Assembly: GCA_025603075.1 (NCBI GenBank)
Contig: MU626452.1
Span: 1 to 36,374, forward strand
Length of the DNA: 36,374 nt
Source of the DNA: Neoconidiobolus thromboides FSU 785
Taxonomy: Eukaryota > Entomophthoromycota > Entomophthoromycetes > Entomophthorales > Neoconidiobolaceae
Reading direction: 5' to 3'
The position numbers and the translations under genes were made by a program. This document shows positions 1-11,329 of the stretch, piece by piece. The notes under the pieces are model-generated. The model made no database searches and was not told the origin of the DNA. It saw only the letters and a list, made by a program, of their open reading frames with translations. Each line of letters opens with the position of its first letter. Within the stretch, counting starts at the first letter, position 1.

Positions 1-354
1 AGTTAGATAAGTTAGATAAGTTAGATTTAACTTTTGAAGCTGCATGTAAGAATAGTAAATTAAACGATCTATTGCTAGAAGAGATAAAAAGTAATTGTGA
101 GAAAGCTGGTTTTGCTAGGTACTTATTATTTTATGTCCATTATTTTATACTAAGTACTTTAGATTTGAAATCCCTAAGTATATTCATATTCACCCTACTC
201 CATTCACTCTAGAAAATGGACTTTTAAATGATACGTAAGCTACATAATAATAATGATAAGATAGATATTAAACTAATATTATTCTAGCTTTAAAATCAAA
301 CGTAAAGCAGTGAAAGAAGAATTTCTCCCCATTTTTGAAAGCTTCTATAGATAA
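1..354 (+). CDS. Long-chain acyl-CoA synthetase, C-terminal end (5' end outside window)
   Basis: Activates fatty acids to acyl-CoA (ATP-dependent AMP-binding enzyme family). Only the last ~85 residues are here, in three exons: <1-118, 163-234 and 288-354, with introns 119-162 and 235-287 (GT...TAG, 44 and 53 nt) and a TAA stop at 352. The spliced C-terminus contains FEIPK, IHIHPTPFT, ENGLL and TFKIKR, matching the conserved end of ACSL/FAA enzymes (typically FEIPKxIhihP...ENGLLTPTxKlKR). The Lys of TFKIKR lies in the region that contacts the adenylate in this family. The first 30 bases are a 10-nt tandem repeat that is translated as repeated Leu-Asp-Lys. The family call is firm; which paralogue it is cannot be said from a fragment, so no symbol is given. 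Confidence 0.88.
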
Positions 355-760
355 AGTTATCTATTATAATTTCTATTAGTTATTTTAATACGAAAATAAA
401 TCCAAAATTAAAATTCATAATATCAGACTTTATAATATCAGTATTATAACAGTAAGTTGGGATATTATAGTATCAGAGAAAAATTGAGTTCTTAAAAATT
501 GCCTTGCCTTGCATAAAATAAAACTAATAACAAATTTTTAGCACACAACCTAAAGCTCTTTGATATTTTTATTTAAACACGTTGATTAATATTGATGTCA
601 GTGTTAGGTTAAGGGTAAGTTTTCTAAATATTCACTAGCAGATTTTATTCCATTATAAAATCGATTTTTTATCAAAAATTTCCAAGGTTATCCAATCAAA
701 ACCCATATTTCAATTTAATTTAATTTAATTTAATTTTAAACCTAACCATACTAAAACGAA
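355..760. other. Intergenic, AT-rich, no gene seen
   Basis: Downstream flank of the acyl-CoA synthetase gene. The only clear structure is a pentanucleotide (TTTAA)n tract at about 712-735. I found no open frame, tRNA or known motif. Confidence 0.5.
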
Positions 761-1866
761 ATGAATAATTTAGATAGTTCTAATATAAGGTAGAAACAGG
801 AACTATAACGTATACTAGTGGACAAATTTCAAAATGTAAGATATTGTATAGAAAAAAGGGATAATAAAGGACAATTGTTTGTGTTAAATTTAAAAAGGAA
901 TAAAACCATTTGTCAATGCTGCGGAGCGGGACATACGGAATATGATCAATCCTCAGTAAAAGATATTTATTAGTCTGCTAAATCTTTTTGTATTAGAAAT
1001 AAAACTTTATTAGATTTCCACAATAATGAATTCAAAATCACATTCACACTTAGGATTTTAGACATAGAAAATAAGGAATGGTGTAATGGATATTTCATCA
1101 AAGAACTTTATTAATTATGGCTTTTTAAAGAAAAATAATATAAATATCATCAAGACTATGATTATTTAGAAGATGAGAGTATTTTGAATAAGTTTTGTTT
1201 TGTTGAGTCGTTTATATATTTACCAGGTATACTAACAGAAATAGTATCCTTTAATATCCAAACTAAAGAAATGAAGACAATTCATCAATTAGAAAAAGGT
1301 AGTATAAAATTATAATTCGTTAAAAGTAATAAATTATATGGGGATGTTTTTTTTGGCTTCATACTTTTTCCATTTTTTAAGCGCTATTTGAGCGGAAAAA
1401 TTAGTAGTAAAATTCTTAAACAAAAAAATATATCCTCATGTTTTTAAGAGATTAAAAGAGTTGTCATCCTTACCCACTGATGTCACTAAATTACATATAT
1501 TGTTTGACTTCTCATAATGTAAATGAAAGTAGATAAATATAAGAAATAAGTAGAAATAATGATACTGATAACAGTTCGTTAATTGAAGGAATTAATAGAG
1601 CTATTGTAGCAATATCAACTTTGATATCTTTATTATATAAATACAAGATAAAAAATAATAGGGCTCCAAGCATGATTACTGGTCCTATTATTATCAGACC
1701 AATTAATCCTTTAGATAGTAATAACGGCTACTATAATAACAAAGTTTCTAGTCATTCTTACGAGCTTGAAGGTGATGATATTCATACAATGTCTAAGAGG
1801 TTGTATATTAAAGCTATAAGAAATATGAGTATAAGCAAAGACAAAAAACAAAGTCAATGGACTACA
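761..1866 (+). pseudogene. Decayed protein-coding region with in-frame TAA/TAG, interrupted by a MITE
   Basis: A single frame from ATG 761 runs to the repeat at 1337 with six in-frame stops and no TGA: TAG 791, TAA 806, TAG 971, TAA 1112, TAA 1136, TAA 1313. That is ~3% stops over 185 codons, against roughly 9% expected for random sequence of this composition. The translation is varied in composition, including a Cys/His cluster ICQCCGAGHTEYD near codon 53 and EWCNGYF. After the MITE (1337-1440) a further open stretch (about 1552-1866) encodes a hydrophobic segment (AIVAISTLISLLY) followed by a polar tail ending QSQWTT. I do not recognise the family. It may be one membrane-protein gene split by the repeat, or two unrelated relics. 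Function unknown; the pseudogene call is an inference from the stops. Confidence 0.4.
1337..1440 (+). mobile_element. MITE-like repeat, copy 1
   Basis: A ~100-bp element beginning TATGGGGATG and ending TATCCTCATG, so its ends are inverted repeats. It contains GGCTTCA, the central pair TTTTTCC / CGGAAAAA around AAGCGCTATTTGAGCG, and AAAATTCTTAAAC. It lies inside the decayed frame 761-1866. Confidence 0.85.
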
Positions 1867-1869
1867 TGA

Positions 1870-2867
1870 CTTTAAATAATAACCATCAGTAAAAAGTATT
1901 TTATAAAGGCATAAGATCATTTTATCTTGGAAAATCAATTTTAGTATCATTATTTCAATTTTCATAACACTTTAAATTAATCCTCGATTTCTTATAATTG
2001 TAGAATTACAGCAGTATAAATAGTTAGTAGTTGAATCTAACATACATATGAGCATTTAAAGTAAATAAAGATATTTAAACTATAAAATGGTTTTAATGAT
2101 TGGTTTTAATTTTTTAACATCATCTTGGAATCACACTAAACCTATTTTCATTTTGTTATAATCTATATCCCAGAATTTAGAAACATTTGTTTAAATCAAA
2201 TATTTATTTTAAGACTTAAATTTATAAGCTGTTACATTTGAATAATTTTTTTGGTGCTATATCTGATATTAAAAATTATACATTTAGCAAAATTAATTAA
2301 CAACCATCTTTAATAAACAATAAATATGAAACAAATTAGAATAATGCCTTAAACATTTATAGAATAAACCTTAAAAAGGCTTTAAATAGTAGCATTTGTG
2401 TTAAGATGATAAATTTTAATTGTTATTGTAAAAACGATAAGTATATCAATTGAATGTACCATTTCCTAGTAATGCTAACAGAAAGCAACTCTTGAGTTTT
2501 ATCTCTTTTCAAATAGCAGCTATGTCAATTTTTATAATTAGTTATTGATATTACCTTTAGTATATTCGAGTAAAAAAGAAGAAAATAACTTTTATTTGAT
2601 AACTGTCCACTGTTAGCAGTCCATAAATTCAATGATTTATTATGAATTCTTAAATAACTATATCTTCATAAAAAATGTTTCTACCTATGCTTTTTGAAAC
2701 TAAAACCAGAACATCATTTTATATTTTTTGTGAGACTATTAGCATGCTTATTTTAATTCAAAATACTCTGTAATATAGAAACCAAAAATAACATAAAGTC
2801 CGTAGTTTAAATTAAAATTAAAATTTCAAAATCAGATATTAAAAATTAAAGCTATATTTTAACTTAT
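1870..2867. other. Intergenic, no supportable gene
   Basis: About 1 kb of AT-rich sequence between the decayed frame and the 3' end of eIF2B-gamma. Long F/I/L-rich frames appear only if TAA and TGA are ignored. That is expected by chance at this base composition, so I do not call a gene. Confidence 0.4.
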
Positions 2868-4698
2868 TTAATCTATAATTGCTTCTCCCTTTTTAGCAAC
2901 TAAATAAGTAAAATTAGCGTACAAATAAACAAAAAAACTAAAATAAATTTACCATTTTTCTCCACCTTAATAGCTGCGGACACCTCACACTCTTTAAGGT
3001 TAGCTTTTTCCATAATCACTGCATTTGAGCAAACAATACAATTTTCTAATTTCACACTAATAAAGTATTAGAAGCTAAATATCTCTATTATTTAAATTTC
3101 ATAATACTTACTTATCTTCTATCACTACATGATCCATAATGATAGTATTAGCAATTTTAACTTGTTTCCCAATAGTGCAATGCGCGCCAATAATGGATTT
3201 TTTAATTGAAGTACGCTCACTTAATTTAGTTCCGGTGCCTACCACAGAGTCTGGTCCAATCTAAATCTGAATCAATACATAAAATCAACATTACTATTCT
3301 TGTTTACTTGTGCAGTAGTTTCCTTTTCAACAGATCCTGGTATTCTTTCTTCTGGAGATAAGAACTTAGCAAACTAAGAAAAAGAGTTAGGAAACCCGTC
3401 TATAAAAACTATCTTTTTAGTTACCTGTCTATTCAAATCAAAATAAGAAGGTATGCTATCCAATTTGCCATGGATCCCTGTTTTTTGTGTTATAATATTA
3501 CAATTAATTTTATCCTCGCTTTGTGCAACATATTCACTATTCTTTCCAGATGAAGTGATATATTGATTGACTAATGGATCTAATAATGGGGGCTTGCTTG
3601 AAATACCTAAACAACATTACTAAATAAAAACAATTAAACTTATAAACATACATTTAATTAAATCATCATATGCATTCAAATTGTTTCTTGATTGTAATTT
3701 AACTAATAGCGGTATCAAATCATCGCAGATAGTAGTTAACGAATTATTATTCGAAATAAAATCTAGGATCCAAGGCGAGAAGATATATAAATCTGAGTTG
3801 TATAAGTTTTTGTAAAAATTAACCCTTGGATATCTACTTCATTTAGTAATTTCTTACAAATAGTATATAGTATTACTTATTCAATAAGGACATCTTAATT
3901 GTTAGATCATCCTCACTGCTATGCTTCTTATTATATACCCAAAGTCCTAAGTTTGGTTCAATACCAATTATATTTGGATGAACTAAATAGATAAACTACA
4001 GCAATAACAATATTGAAATAACTTACCATGTTCACTACTATTTGACTCGATCTTACTATTTTCATAAAAGTATGAAGTCATTAATGGTAATCTTTTAGAA
4101 TGTTCATTTAAAATATTGGTCAATGGTACATCACAAATAAAACTAGTTCCAAACACCAAAAAGTTACCCTAAAAGGTATTTAAGTTTATAATGAATAAAT
4201 AGGCATATACCATAAACTACTTATAACTTTACTTACATTGATCTTATGCTTTAACATCGATAATGCTTGGACTGATTTAACACTGACGTCAACCGGGTAT
4301 AATTCTACTTTTACAGGTCCTTGGTAAACTTTTGTTAAATAGTGGGTCAATTGGGCTTCTGCTTGTAAGTTGGCACTAGGTGATAGTACGAGTATGACCT
4401 CTATTGTAAACAAAATAATGTTAAACTAAATTAGTTCAAAATTTTAGACTAACCTTTTATATTTCCTTTTTCCAACCAGTTTAAAATATAGTGCAAAGCA
4501 GGCTGATTAGCTATTGGTAATAAAGTTGATGGTACACCCCTTGTAAGAGCACTTATTTTGGATCTATGATAATGAGGATGAGAGATATATTGATCTTTGA
4601 TTTAATTACTTGTACTCATCTTCTGAAAATATAACAGCTTGATAAGGGGCTGGCACTTTACCAGTATGTGGTTTATTGATAGCGTCGGAAAAAAACAT
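2868..4698 (-). CDS. GCD1: Translation initiation factor eIF2B subunit gamma
   Basis: Subunit of the eIF2B guanine-nucleotide exchange factor, which recharges eIF2 with GTP in the cytosol. Eleven exons: 4610-4698, 4454-4563, 4237-4400, 4027-4168, 3877-3982, 3652-3833, 3425-3606, 3308-3373, 3112-3260, 2953-3056, 2868-2899. All junctions are in phase and give 441 aa (human ~452). The N-terminal half is a nucleotidyltransferase-like fold with TLLPIANQPALHYIL and NWLEKGNIKEVIL. The C-terminus is a left-handed beta-helix of hexapeptide repeats (IGPDSVVGTGT, SIIGAHCTIG, NCIVCSNAVI), as in eIF2B-gamma/epsilon. There is no W2/HEAT domain, which excludes epsilon. The start is the first ATG in frame. 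Introns are 43-68 nt. Ten introns in 1.8 kb make this the most intron-dense gene here. Confidence 0.92.
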
Positions 4699-5290
4699 TG
4701 GTTATTAAATGGATCAAAGATTTGAGTTCGAATTTTTAACTTCGAATCTAAATTTATTGCAAAATCATAGTAATAGATTTTGGTAAAAAAATAGTTGTGA
4801 TTTTAATATAGTCTAAAAACAATTTATAGTTAAAATATTCAAAGTAGATAAAGCAATATAAAAATATAATTGTATTTTCAATATGTCAAAATTTATTGAA
4901 TTAAAAACACAGCTTTACTAGTAAATCAATCTTAATAATAGCCTTAATTAGATGGATATGGATTTTATTAATTTATCTTTGTAATGAAATTATTATTTTA
5001 TTTTTTAAACTAAAAACCTTGACAGATATCACGCTTCAGTACCATGTAATATAAGCTTCTAATTTATATATAAAAAATCTTTCCAATATAATAAAATCAA
5101 ATATATCATGCTATAATACTATTCAATGGTCATATTAAAATTAAATCTAATTTTCATAGTCAAAAATCCAGCCTAAAAGAGCTGCAAAACATTTTCAATA
5201 AGTCCAAGCTGCAAAAAACCTTGATGACGTTCAAAATCCAAGCAAACTAAAAACCTAGCAACAGTAACTTTAACCTTTTAATTTTCTAAA
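4699..5290. promoter_or_regulatory. Divergent 5' region between eIF2B-gamma and UMP1
   Basis: 592 bp between two start codons that point away from each other, so both promoters must lie here. The sequence is A/T-rich throughout. I see no conserved motif that I can name. Confidence 0.4.
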
Positions 5291-5868
5291 ATGAATACAT
5301 TAAGTTTAAACCATGACAGTCAACAAGACTTAATAATGAATGAAAAATCACTTGCATCCACTTGTAATGAATTTGGTGTCCATGATACCCTTCGATTTGG
5401 CATGCGTTCCATTGCTAACGAATTAGTATCTAATCACCCATTAGAACAACGTTTGGCTCAGGTAAAGATTGTTTCAGATAAAAATGCAGAATAATGCTTA
5501 TCATTTTAAAACTTAGTGGGGAGAAACCGAAATGAATATGAAAAATCAATTACACCGTAAAGTTTATGGGCTACACGCACCATTGCGTACATTGATGGAA
5601 AGAGATATATTATCAAAAGTAAATCTATTATTTAAAATAAAGAGCATTATTAATGGAATTTTTAGTTGCATCATAATCCATTATCAAAATACAGTAATAT
5701 CGCCTTAGATGTATTTGATGGTAAAGACGAAACCATTGATTTTGAAGATTTCTTAAATGGTAAATAATTTTTTGGTTGAATAGATGATTTGAATTAATTG
5801 CTTTTTTAGATCCTGACTTTTCTAGTAATATGTATGATATTCATTCCACTTTAGAAAAGCATTTGTAA
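5291..5868 (+). CDS. UMP1: Proteasome maturation factor Ump1/POMP
   Basis: Chaperone for assembly of the 20S proteasome core; it binds half-proteasomes and is degraded on maturation. Four exons: 5291-5461, 5517-5618, 5666-5759, 5810-5868 (introns 55, 47 and 50 nt). All junctions are in phase, giving 141 aa; yeast and human proteins are 148 and 141. Diagnostic pieces are VHDTLRFGMRS, ELVSNHPLE (the HPLE motif), YGLHAPLRTLMER and the C-terminal DETIDFEDFLNDP, which parallels DETIGFEDILNDP of human POMP. The first exon alone has a longer open frame that runs into the intron, so the intron is needed to reach the conserved second half. Divergent from eIF2B-gamma. Confidence 0.93.
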
Positions 5869-6565
5869 TTTTTCAATAAATGGAGTTAATTATAAAGTAA
5901 AAAAAAATCATTAGAGCATTTTTACGAATTTAAGGAATGATTTAATTAATTTGAATCAGTAATATAGAAAGAGAATTTTTAACCACAATTTGTCTTTAAA
6001 CTGTACTAGATTTGTTTAATATTTTTTATTATATGTTTAGGTTTGAAAAGCATAATAGGTAAAACAAATAGCCTTTTTAAGGTTTTCTTTTATAAATAAA
6101 CTATATTATTAATAAACTGTTATGTTGGATTAAGTTAACCCCTTTAATGCCTTAACTTGCAAAAAAGTTCATATAATTTTAATGTAATCCTTATTTATCT
6201 ATAAACTTTACTTTTAAAGTCCTTAGAACGCTACAATCAGAAATCATGCTCTCTTTTCAAAAATAATATGGAAATATACTATATAATAAACAATATGAGG
6301 ATGTATTTTTATGTTTAAGAATTTTACTAATAATTATTCCGCTCAAATAGTGCTTAAAGGATGGGAAAAGTAATGAAGCCAAAAAAACATCCCTATATGG
6401 TTATTCGTTATATTATAATATAATATTTTATTAAAAATAAATACATTAATAGCTTATAACTCAATGAATATTTTCATCTTTTAAATCCATAAATAGCTTA
6501 TTCGATTTTAAAAAGATAGGCAAAGCAAATAAATTCAGGTAGTAGGATAGGAGGGAGTTGACCGA
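5869..6565. other. Intergenic, holds MITE copy 2
   Basis: 3' flank of UMP1. Apart from the repeat at 6294-6397 I see no coding frame, RNA gene or other repeat. Confidence 0.45.
6294..6397 (-). mobile_element. MITE-like repeat, copy 2
   Basis: Inverted copy: starts TATGAGGATGTATTTTT and ends AAACATCCCTATA, with CCGCTCAAATAGTGCTT in the centre. Both ends are flanked by TA, compatible with a TA target duplication. Confidence 0.85.
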
Positions 6566-7079
6566 TTAAACAAATTTGAGAGCACCGCCAACTAAACCTA
6601 AACCTATAAGAGAGCTAATAAATAGCTTATCTACATTTGAAACTATAGAACATGTTGCCCAGGGAATGGACCATTCTTGATCCTTGTGAGGTTTTTTTTA
6701 CAATAATATTTTAAAGCTAAATCATTACTTGTAAATTATATCCTTCGACCCTGTTCTCTGTGGCTAGAACTAATTTTGTTTAATCGATATAATATCTAAA
6801 ATATAGTTCTTGGATGTACTTATTATTATCATCATCCCAATGTTTAATAACTGCTCTTAAGATGTGATGTTGGTAAGTCTATACATTGACAATAAGTATA
6901 ATGCCAAGATCGAAATTACTATATTTTATAATACCCTCATTCGATATTTTAAGTGTGACTCCACAAGTTATAGCGTAATTGAGATAACCTTCTAACAAAT
7001 TTAGAATTTTCGATTTTATAAGTTCGAAATCTCGTTCAATATTGCTATATAGATAACACTGATACTTTTTTTTTGCGAA
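6566..7079 (-). pseudogene. Unidentified gene with two in-frame stops and a C-terminal membrane segment
   Basis: Read on the minus strand, a frame from about 7079 to 6729 joins through a GT...AG intron (6683-6728, 46 nt, phase 0) to an exon 6566-6682 ending in TAA. The long exon has only two stops, TAG 6881-6879 and TAA 6782-6780, both where Gln would fit (VNV-stop-TYQHH and YID-stop-TKLV). The last exon encodes EWSIPWATCS, then a Gly-rich hydrophobic segment LFISSLIGLGLVGGALKFV, which looks like a tail anchor or single TM helix. Frame continuity across a proper intron argues for a real or recently real gene. The 5' end was not resolved. I do not recognise the family. It is divergent from the LeuRS gene. 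Confidence 0.45.
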
Positions 7080-7223
7080 TATTTATTTTAATTATAAAAA
7101 ATAAGTATGACTAATCTTTTAATTCTATTCAATTAGCCAATCATTTTAACCAATCCCTTTGATTTCAAGAATATAAGGAAAGTATCAAAATCCATTAAAA
7201 CCTTGTTTATAAAAAATCGAAAA

Positions 7224-10200
7224 ATGGCAGCAAGTGTACAAAAAGAGGTAATTTTATTCCTTTGATCTCTCACCCTTCTAACCCCTTTTTAGTTTCGTAA
7301 GCGCGATTTCCTTCGTAGCTTAGAGGAACCAGCCCAATCTCGATGGTCTAAAGAAAAATTATTTGAAGCTGAAGTGAAACCTGGTAAAAAAAAGTTTTTT
7401 GCTACTTTCCCTTATCCTTATATGAATGGTCGTCTTCATTTGGGTCATGCCTTTACTTTTACTAAAGTGGAATTCGCTATGGGTTATCAACGTCTTCAAG
7501 GTAAAGAGTGTTTATTCCCTTTTGGTTTACATTGCACTGGTATGCCAATTAAGGTAAGTAGAGAAAATGTAGGTTAAGGAAGTAAAGCTTATATCTTTTA
7601 ATAGGCTTGCGCTGATAAATTAGCTAGAGAAATTGAAATGTTTGGCACTAATTTTGAACTTCCAAAAGGTATTTTTAGAAATTTTATTAGTAATATTTAT
7701 TAATGATCCTAGTCACAGAGTCTTTAGAAAACTTGGAAGTTACTGAAGCTAAAGATAGTCCAAAAAAAGTAATTGAATTGATACTTAATAGGAAAATAAA
7801 TAAATTAACCTTAAATAGCCTGGAAAAGTAGCTGCTAAATCCACTGGGGCTACATACCAATTTCAAATTATGCAATCCCTTGGTGTACCAACTCAAGAAA
7901 TTGCCAAATTTGCTGATCCTATGCATTGGTTAACTTATTTTCCTCCACATGCCATTGTAACTATAATTCTTTAATATTATAACATTCTTTAATTGTTTTC
8001 TTATTTTTAGGGAGATGTTAAGTCTTTAGGTTGTAGAGTTGACTGGCGTCGTTCATTCGTTACCACCGATGCTAATCCATTTTATGATTCTTTTGCGCGT
8101 TGGCAATTTAACAAATTGAAGTCCATTGAAAAGATTAAATTCGGTGAAAGATACACTATCTTTTCACCACTTGATGGACAGCCTTGCATGGATCATGATC
8201 GTTCTTCTGGTGAAGGTGTAGGACCACAAGAATATACAGCTATCAAAATTCAAGTAACCAAATGGACCGAAGCTAGTAAAAAAATAGTTGAAGCTGAACC
8301 AAAGTTAGCTGGTAAAAAAATATTTTTAGTAGCAGCTACTTTACGCCCAGAAACTATGTATGGGCAAACTAATTGTTTTGTTGGTGTTAATCTTAAATAT
8401 GGAGCTTATGAATTCAAAGATGATGAAGTTTATATAATTACTGAACGTGCAGCTAGAAATATGGCCTTCCAAGGATTAACCAAAGTTAAAGGAGAATTCC
8501 CTAAATTAGCAGATTTTATTGGTAGTGATCTTGTTGGATGTAAAGTTAATGCACCATTATCAAAACATGAGCAAGTTTATGTACTCCCAATGGAAAATGT
8601 ATTAGCTAATAAAGGTACTGGTATCGTTACTTCCGTTCCAAGTGATTCTCCAGATGATTATATTACAGTACAAGATCTTATTAAAAAAGCAGCTTACTAT
8701 AAAATTCAAACAGAATGGATTGAGCCTTTTGCTCCAATTCCAGTAATTAAAACTGAACAATATGGTGATCTTACTGCTCCTGCTGTATGTGCTGAACTTA
8801 AAATTGTGTCTCAAAAGGATCGTGATTCTTTAGCTAAAGCTAAAGAAATTGCTTATAAAGAAGGATTTTATAATGGTATTATGATTATTGGGGAGTACAG
8901 TGGTAAAACAGTACAAGAAGCTAAACCATTAGTCAAACAATTATTAATTGAACAGAAACTTGGATTTAATTATTGTGAACCAGAAAAGAATGTAGTGTCT
9001 CGTTCTGGAGATGATTGTGTAGTTGCACTTTGTGATCAATGGTATTTAGATTATGGAGAAGAAAAATGGTTAGAACAGGCTAAAAAATGTTTATCTCAAT
9101 TAAATACACATGGTGAAGAAGCAAGACATAGCTTTGAATCCACTTTAAATTGGTTAAATCAATGGGCTTGTGCTCGTTCTTATGGTTTAGGATCTAAAGT
9201 ACCTTGGGATGAATCCTTTTTAATTGAGTCTTTATCCGATTCTACTATTTATATGGCTTATTATACAATTGCTCATTATTTACAAGGTAATACTTTAGAT
9301 TCTTCTAAACCAAATGAGTTACAAATTACTGTAAATCAAATGACGGATGAAGTTTGGGATTATATTCTTTTAGATGGGCCAAAACCCCAATCTTCTTCTA
9401 TTTCGATAGAAAAATTAGATCTTCTCAAATCTTCTTTAGATTATTTTTATCCACTTGATCTTCGTGTATCTGGAAAAGATCTTATTCCAAACCATTTAAC
9501 TTTCTGTATTTATAATCATGTTGCTTTATTTAAAGAAGAAAAATGGCCACAAGCTTTTAGAGCTAATGGTCATTTGCTTCTTAATGGAGATAAGATGTCT
9601 AAAAGTACTGGTAATTTCATGACAGTAAGTGATTCTGTAAGTAAATATGGTGCTGATGCTACACGTATTGCATTAGCTGATGCTGGCGATTCAATTGAAG
9701 ATGCCAATTTTGATGAAAAGACAGCTGACACTGCTATTTTACGTTTATACACTTTGTTAGAATGGATTGAAGAAGTATTGGCTAAGCCAGAAAACTTAAG
9801 AAAAGGACCAAAGGACTCATTCCATGATACTGTATTCGAAAATGAAATGAATCAATTAATTCAATTAACCGAAGCTGCTTATGAAAGTATGTCATTTAGA
9901 GAAGCTTTGAAGAATGGCTATTATGAATTACAAATTGCTAGAGATATTTATAGAGAGGCTTCAATTGAAGAAGGTATGCATTATGATCTTGTTATGCGAT
10001 TTATTGAAGTACAAGCACTTTTAATTGCTCCATTTGCTCCCCATTATTGTGAACATTTATGGGGTACCATTCTTAAAAAAGAAGAATCTATTCAACTTGC
10101 TTCATGGCCACAAATCAGCACCCCTATTGATGATAGCGTTTTGAAATCTGCTGAATATTTACGTAAAACAATTAAGAAAGTAAGAGATCAAGAAATTACT

Positions 10201-10668
10201 TCACAAAAGAAAGGAAAGAAAGGAAAAGCAGCTGTTGCCTTTGATCCAAGTAAACCAAAATCTTTAACTCTATATATTGCTTCTACTTTCCCTGATTGGC
10301 AAGAAAAAGTTATTGGTATACAAAAACAATATTATAATGAATCAACGAAAACATTTGATGATGTTGCTTTAAGACAGGCTTTAACTGAGGCTAAATTAAT
10401 GGCAGATAAAAAAGTGATGCCTTTCGTTAATGAAATTAAAAAGAGAGTTATTGCTAATGGTTCGAATGCTTTTAATAGAGCTTTAACTTTTGATGAAGAG
10501 AATACAATTAGGAGAAATGAAAGTTATATTAAAAGAAATTTAGGTTATCAAGAACTTCAAATTGTTGTTTTACCTAATCATCCAGATGCTGCTTACTTTG
10601 AAAACTTACCTAATGCTGCTCAAACTTCTTTACCTGGGGAACCTAGTGCTGCTTTGGTTAATCTCTAA
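7224..10668 (+). CDS. CDC60: Cytosolic leucyl-tRNA synthetase
   Basis: Charges tRNA-Leu in the cytosol. Six exons: 7224-7247, 7293-7553, 7605-7668, 7713-7768, 7819-7956, 8011-10668; introns 44-54 nt, all GT...AG and in phase. The product is 1066 aa (yeast Cdc60 1090). Class I signatures: HLGH in [10 protein letters not shown] at residues 57-60, and KMSKS at 709-713. Between them lies the inserted CP1 editing domain, with TLRPETMYG and [16 protein letters not shown], the Thr-rich and Asp-bearing editing pocket typical of archaeal/eukaryotic cytosolic LeuRS. The anticodon-binding region and C-terminal extension follow; a basic stretch KKGKKGK lies in the C-terminal part. Introns crowd the first 800 nt and the last exon is intronless for 2.66 kb. 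The start is a short first exon (MAASVQKE) resembling fungal LeuRS N-termini. Confidence 0.95.
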
Positions 10669-10911
10669 ATTAATCAAATAGAAAAATAAATTGATTTGTA
10701 ATCTATCTTCATGTTACCGTTTTTTACATTTGAGTTTTATAATTAAGATTTGAATAATGAATAAAATTACTACAATTTAACTTTTATTGTAGAATAAATA
10801 AGCGCTATTGATACAACTCGTTAGATAAATTAAATGTTAGTACAGCCGGAGGAACGGGAATCAACTCACATGTTCATATATTTTAATTACTTTGACATCA
10901 ATTTATACAAT

Positions 10912-11014
10912 TTGGGAATGTTTTTTTGGCTTCATTACTTTTTCCATCTTTTAAGTGCTACTTGCGTGGAAAAATTGTTAGTAAAATTCTTAAATACAAA
11001 AATACATCCCCATT
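10912..11014 (+). mobile_element. MITE-like repeat, copy 3
   Basis: Starts GGGAATGTTTTTTTGGC and ends AATACATCCCCAT, with TTTTTCC ... GTGGAAAAA in the centre. It lies between the LeuRS 3' end and the methyltransferase remnant. Confidence 0.85.
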
Positions 11015-11329
11015 TAATAGATTATTTTATTATAAATCAAACTTTTAATACCTATTTTATCATTTTTGTAAATAATTTTGTATTCCTCATTTAAATTACT
11101 ATTATGTATTCTAATATAAATATGTTTAATGAAGTTTTCAAATCCAATTGGTAGATTCATATCAAACTTTATGTAGCTTTGTTTAACTTGGATCTCGAAT
11201 TTTACTTTAATTAAAATATATTTATTAGTTTTGGTAAAGGCGAATCTATAAACTTAGAATTCCGATTGATTAATTTTGTTTTTGAACTTCAGTTTTTTCA
11301 TCCTCTTCTTGAATTTGTTAAAAACCCTG

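Noticed and set aside
1980-2460. F/I/L-rich plus-strand frame resembling a membrane protein when TAA is ignored.
   Set aside because: AT-rich random sequence gives hydrophobic translations; stop density is not reduced.
8116-10668. Taking the LeuRS gene as starting at ATG 8116.
   Set aside because: This omits the HIGH motif and CP core; five upstream exons with in-phase introns supply the conserved N-terminus from 7224.
10834-11094. 86-aa plus-strand open frame downstream of LeuRS.
   Set aside because: Most of it is MITE copy 3 read through; there is no conserved content outside the repeat. The same applies to the short frame at 23256-23441 over copy 8.
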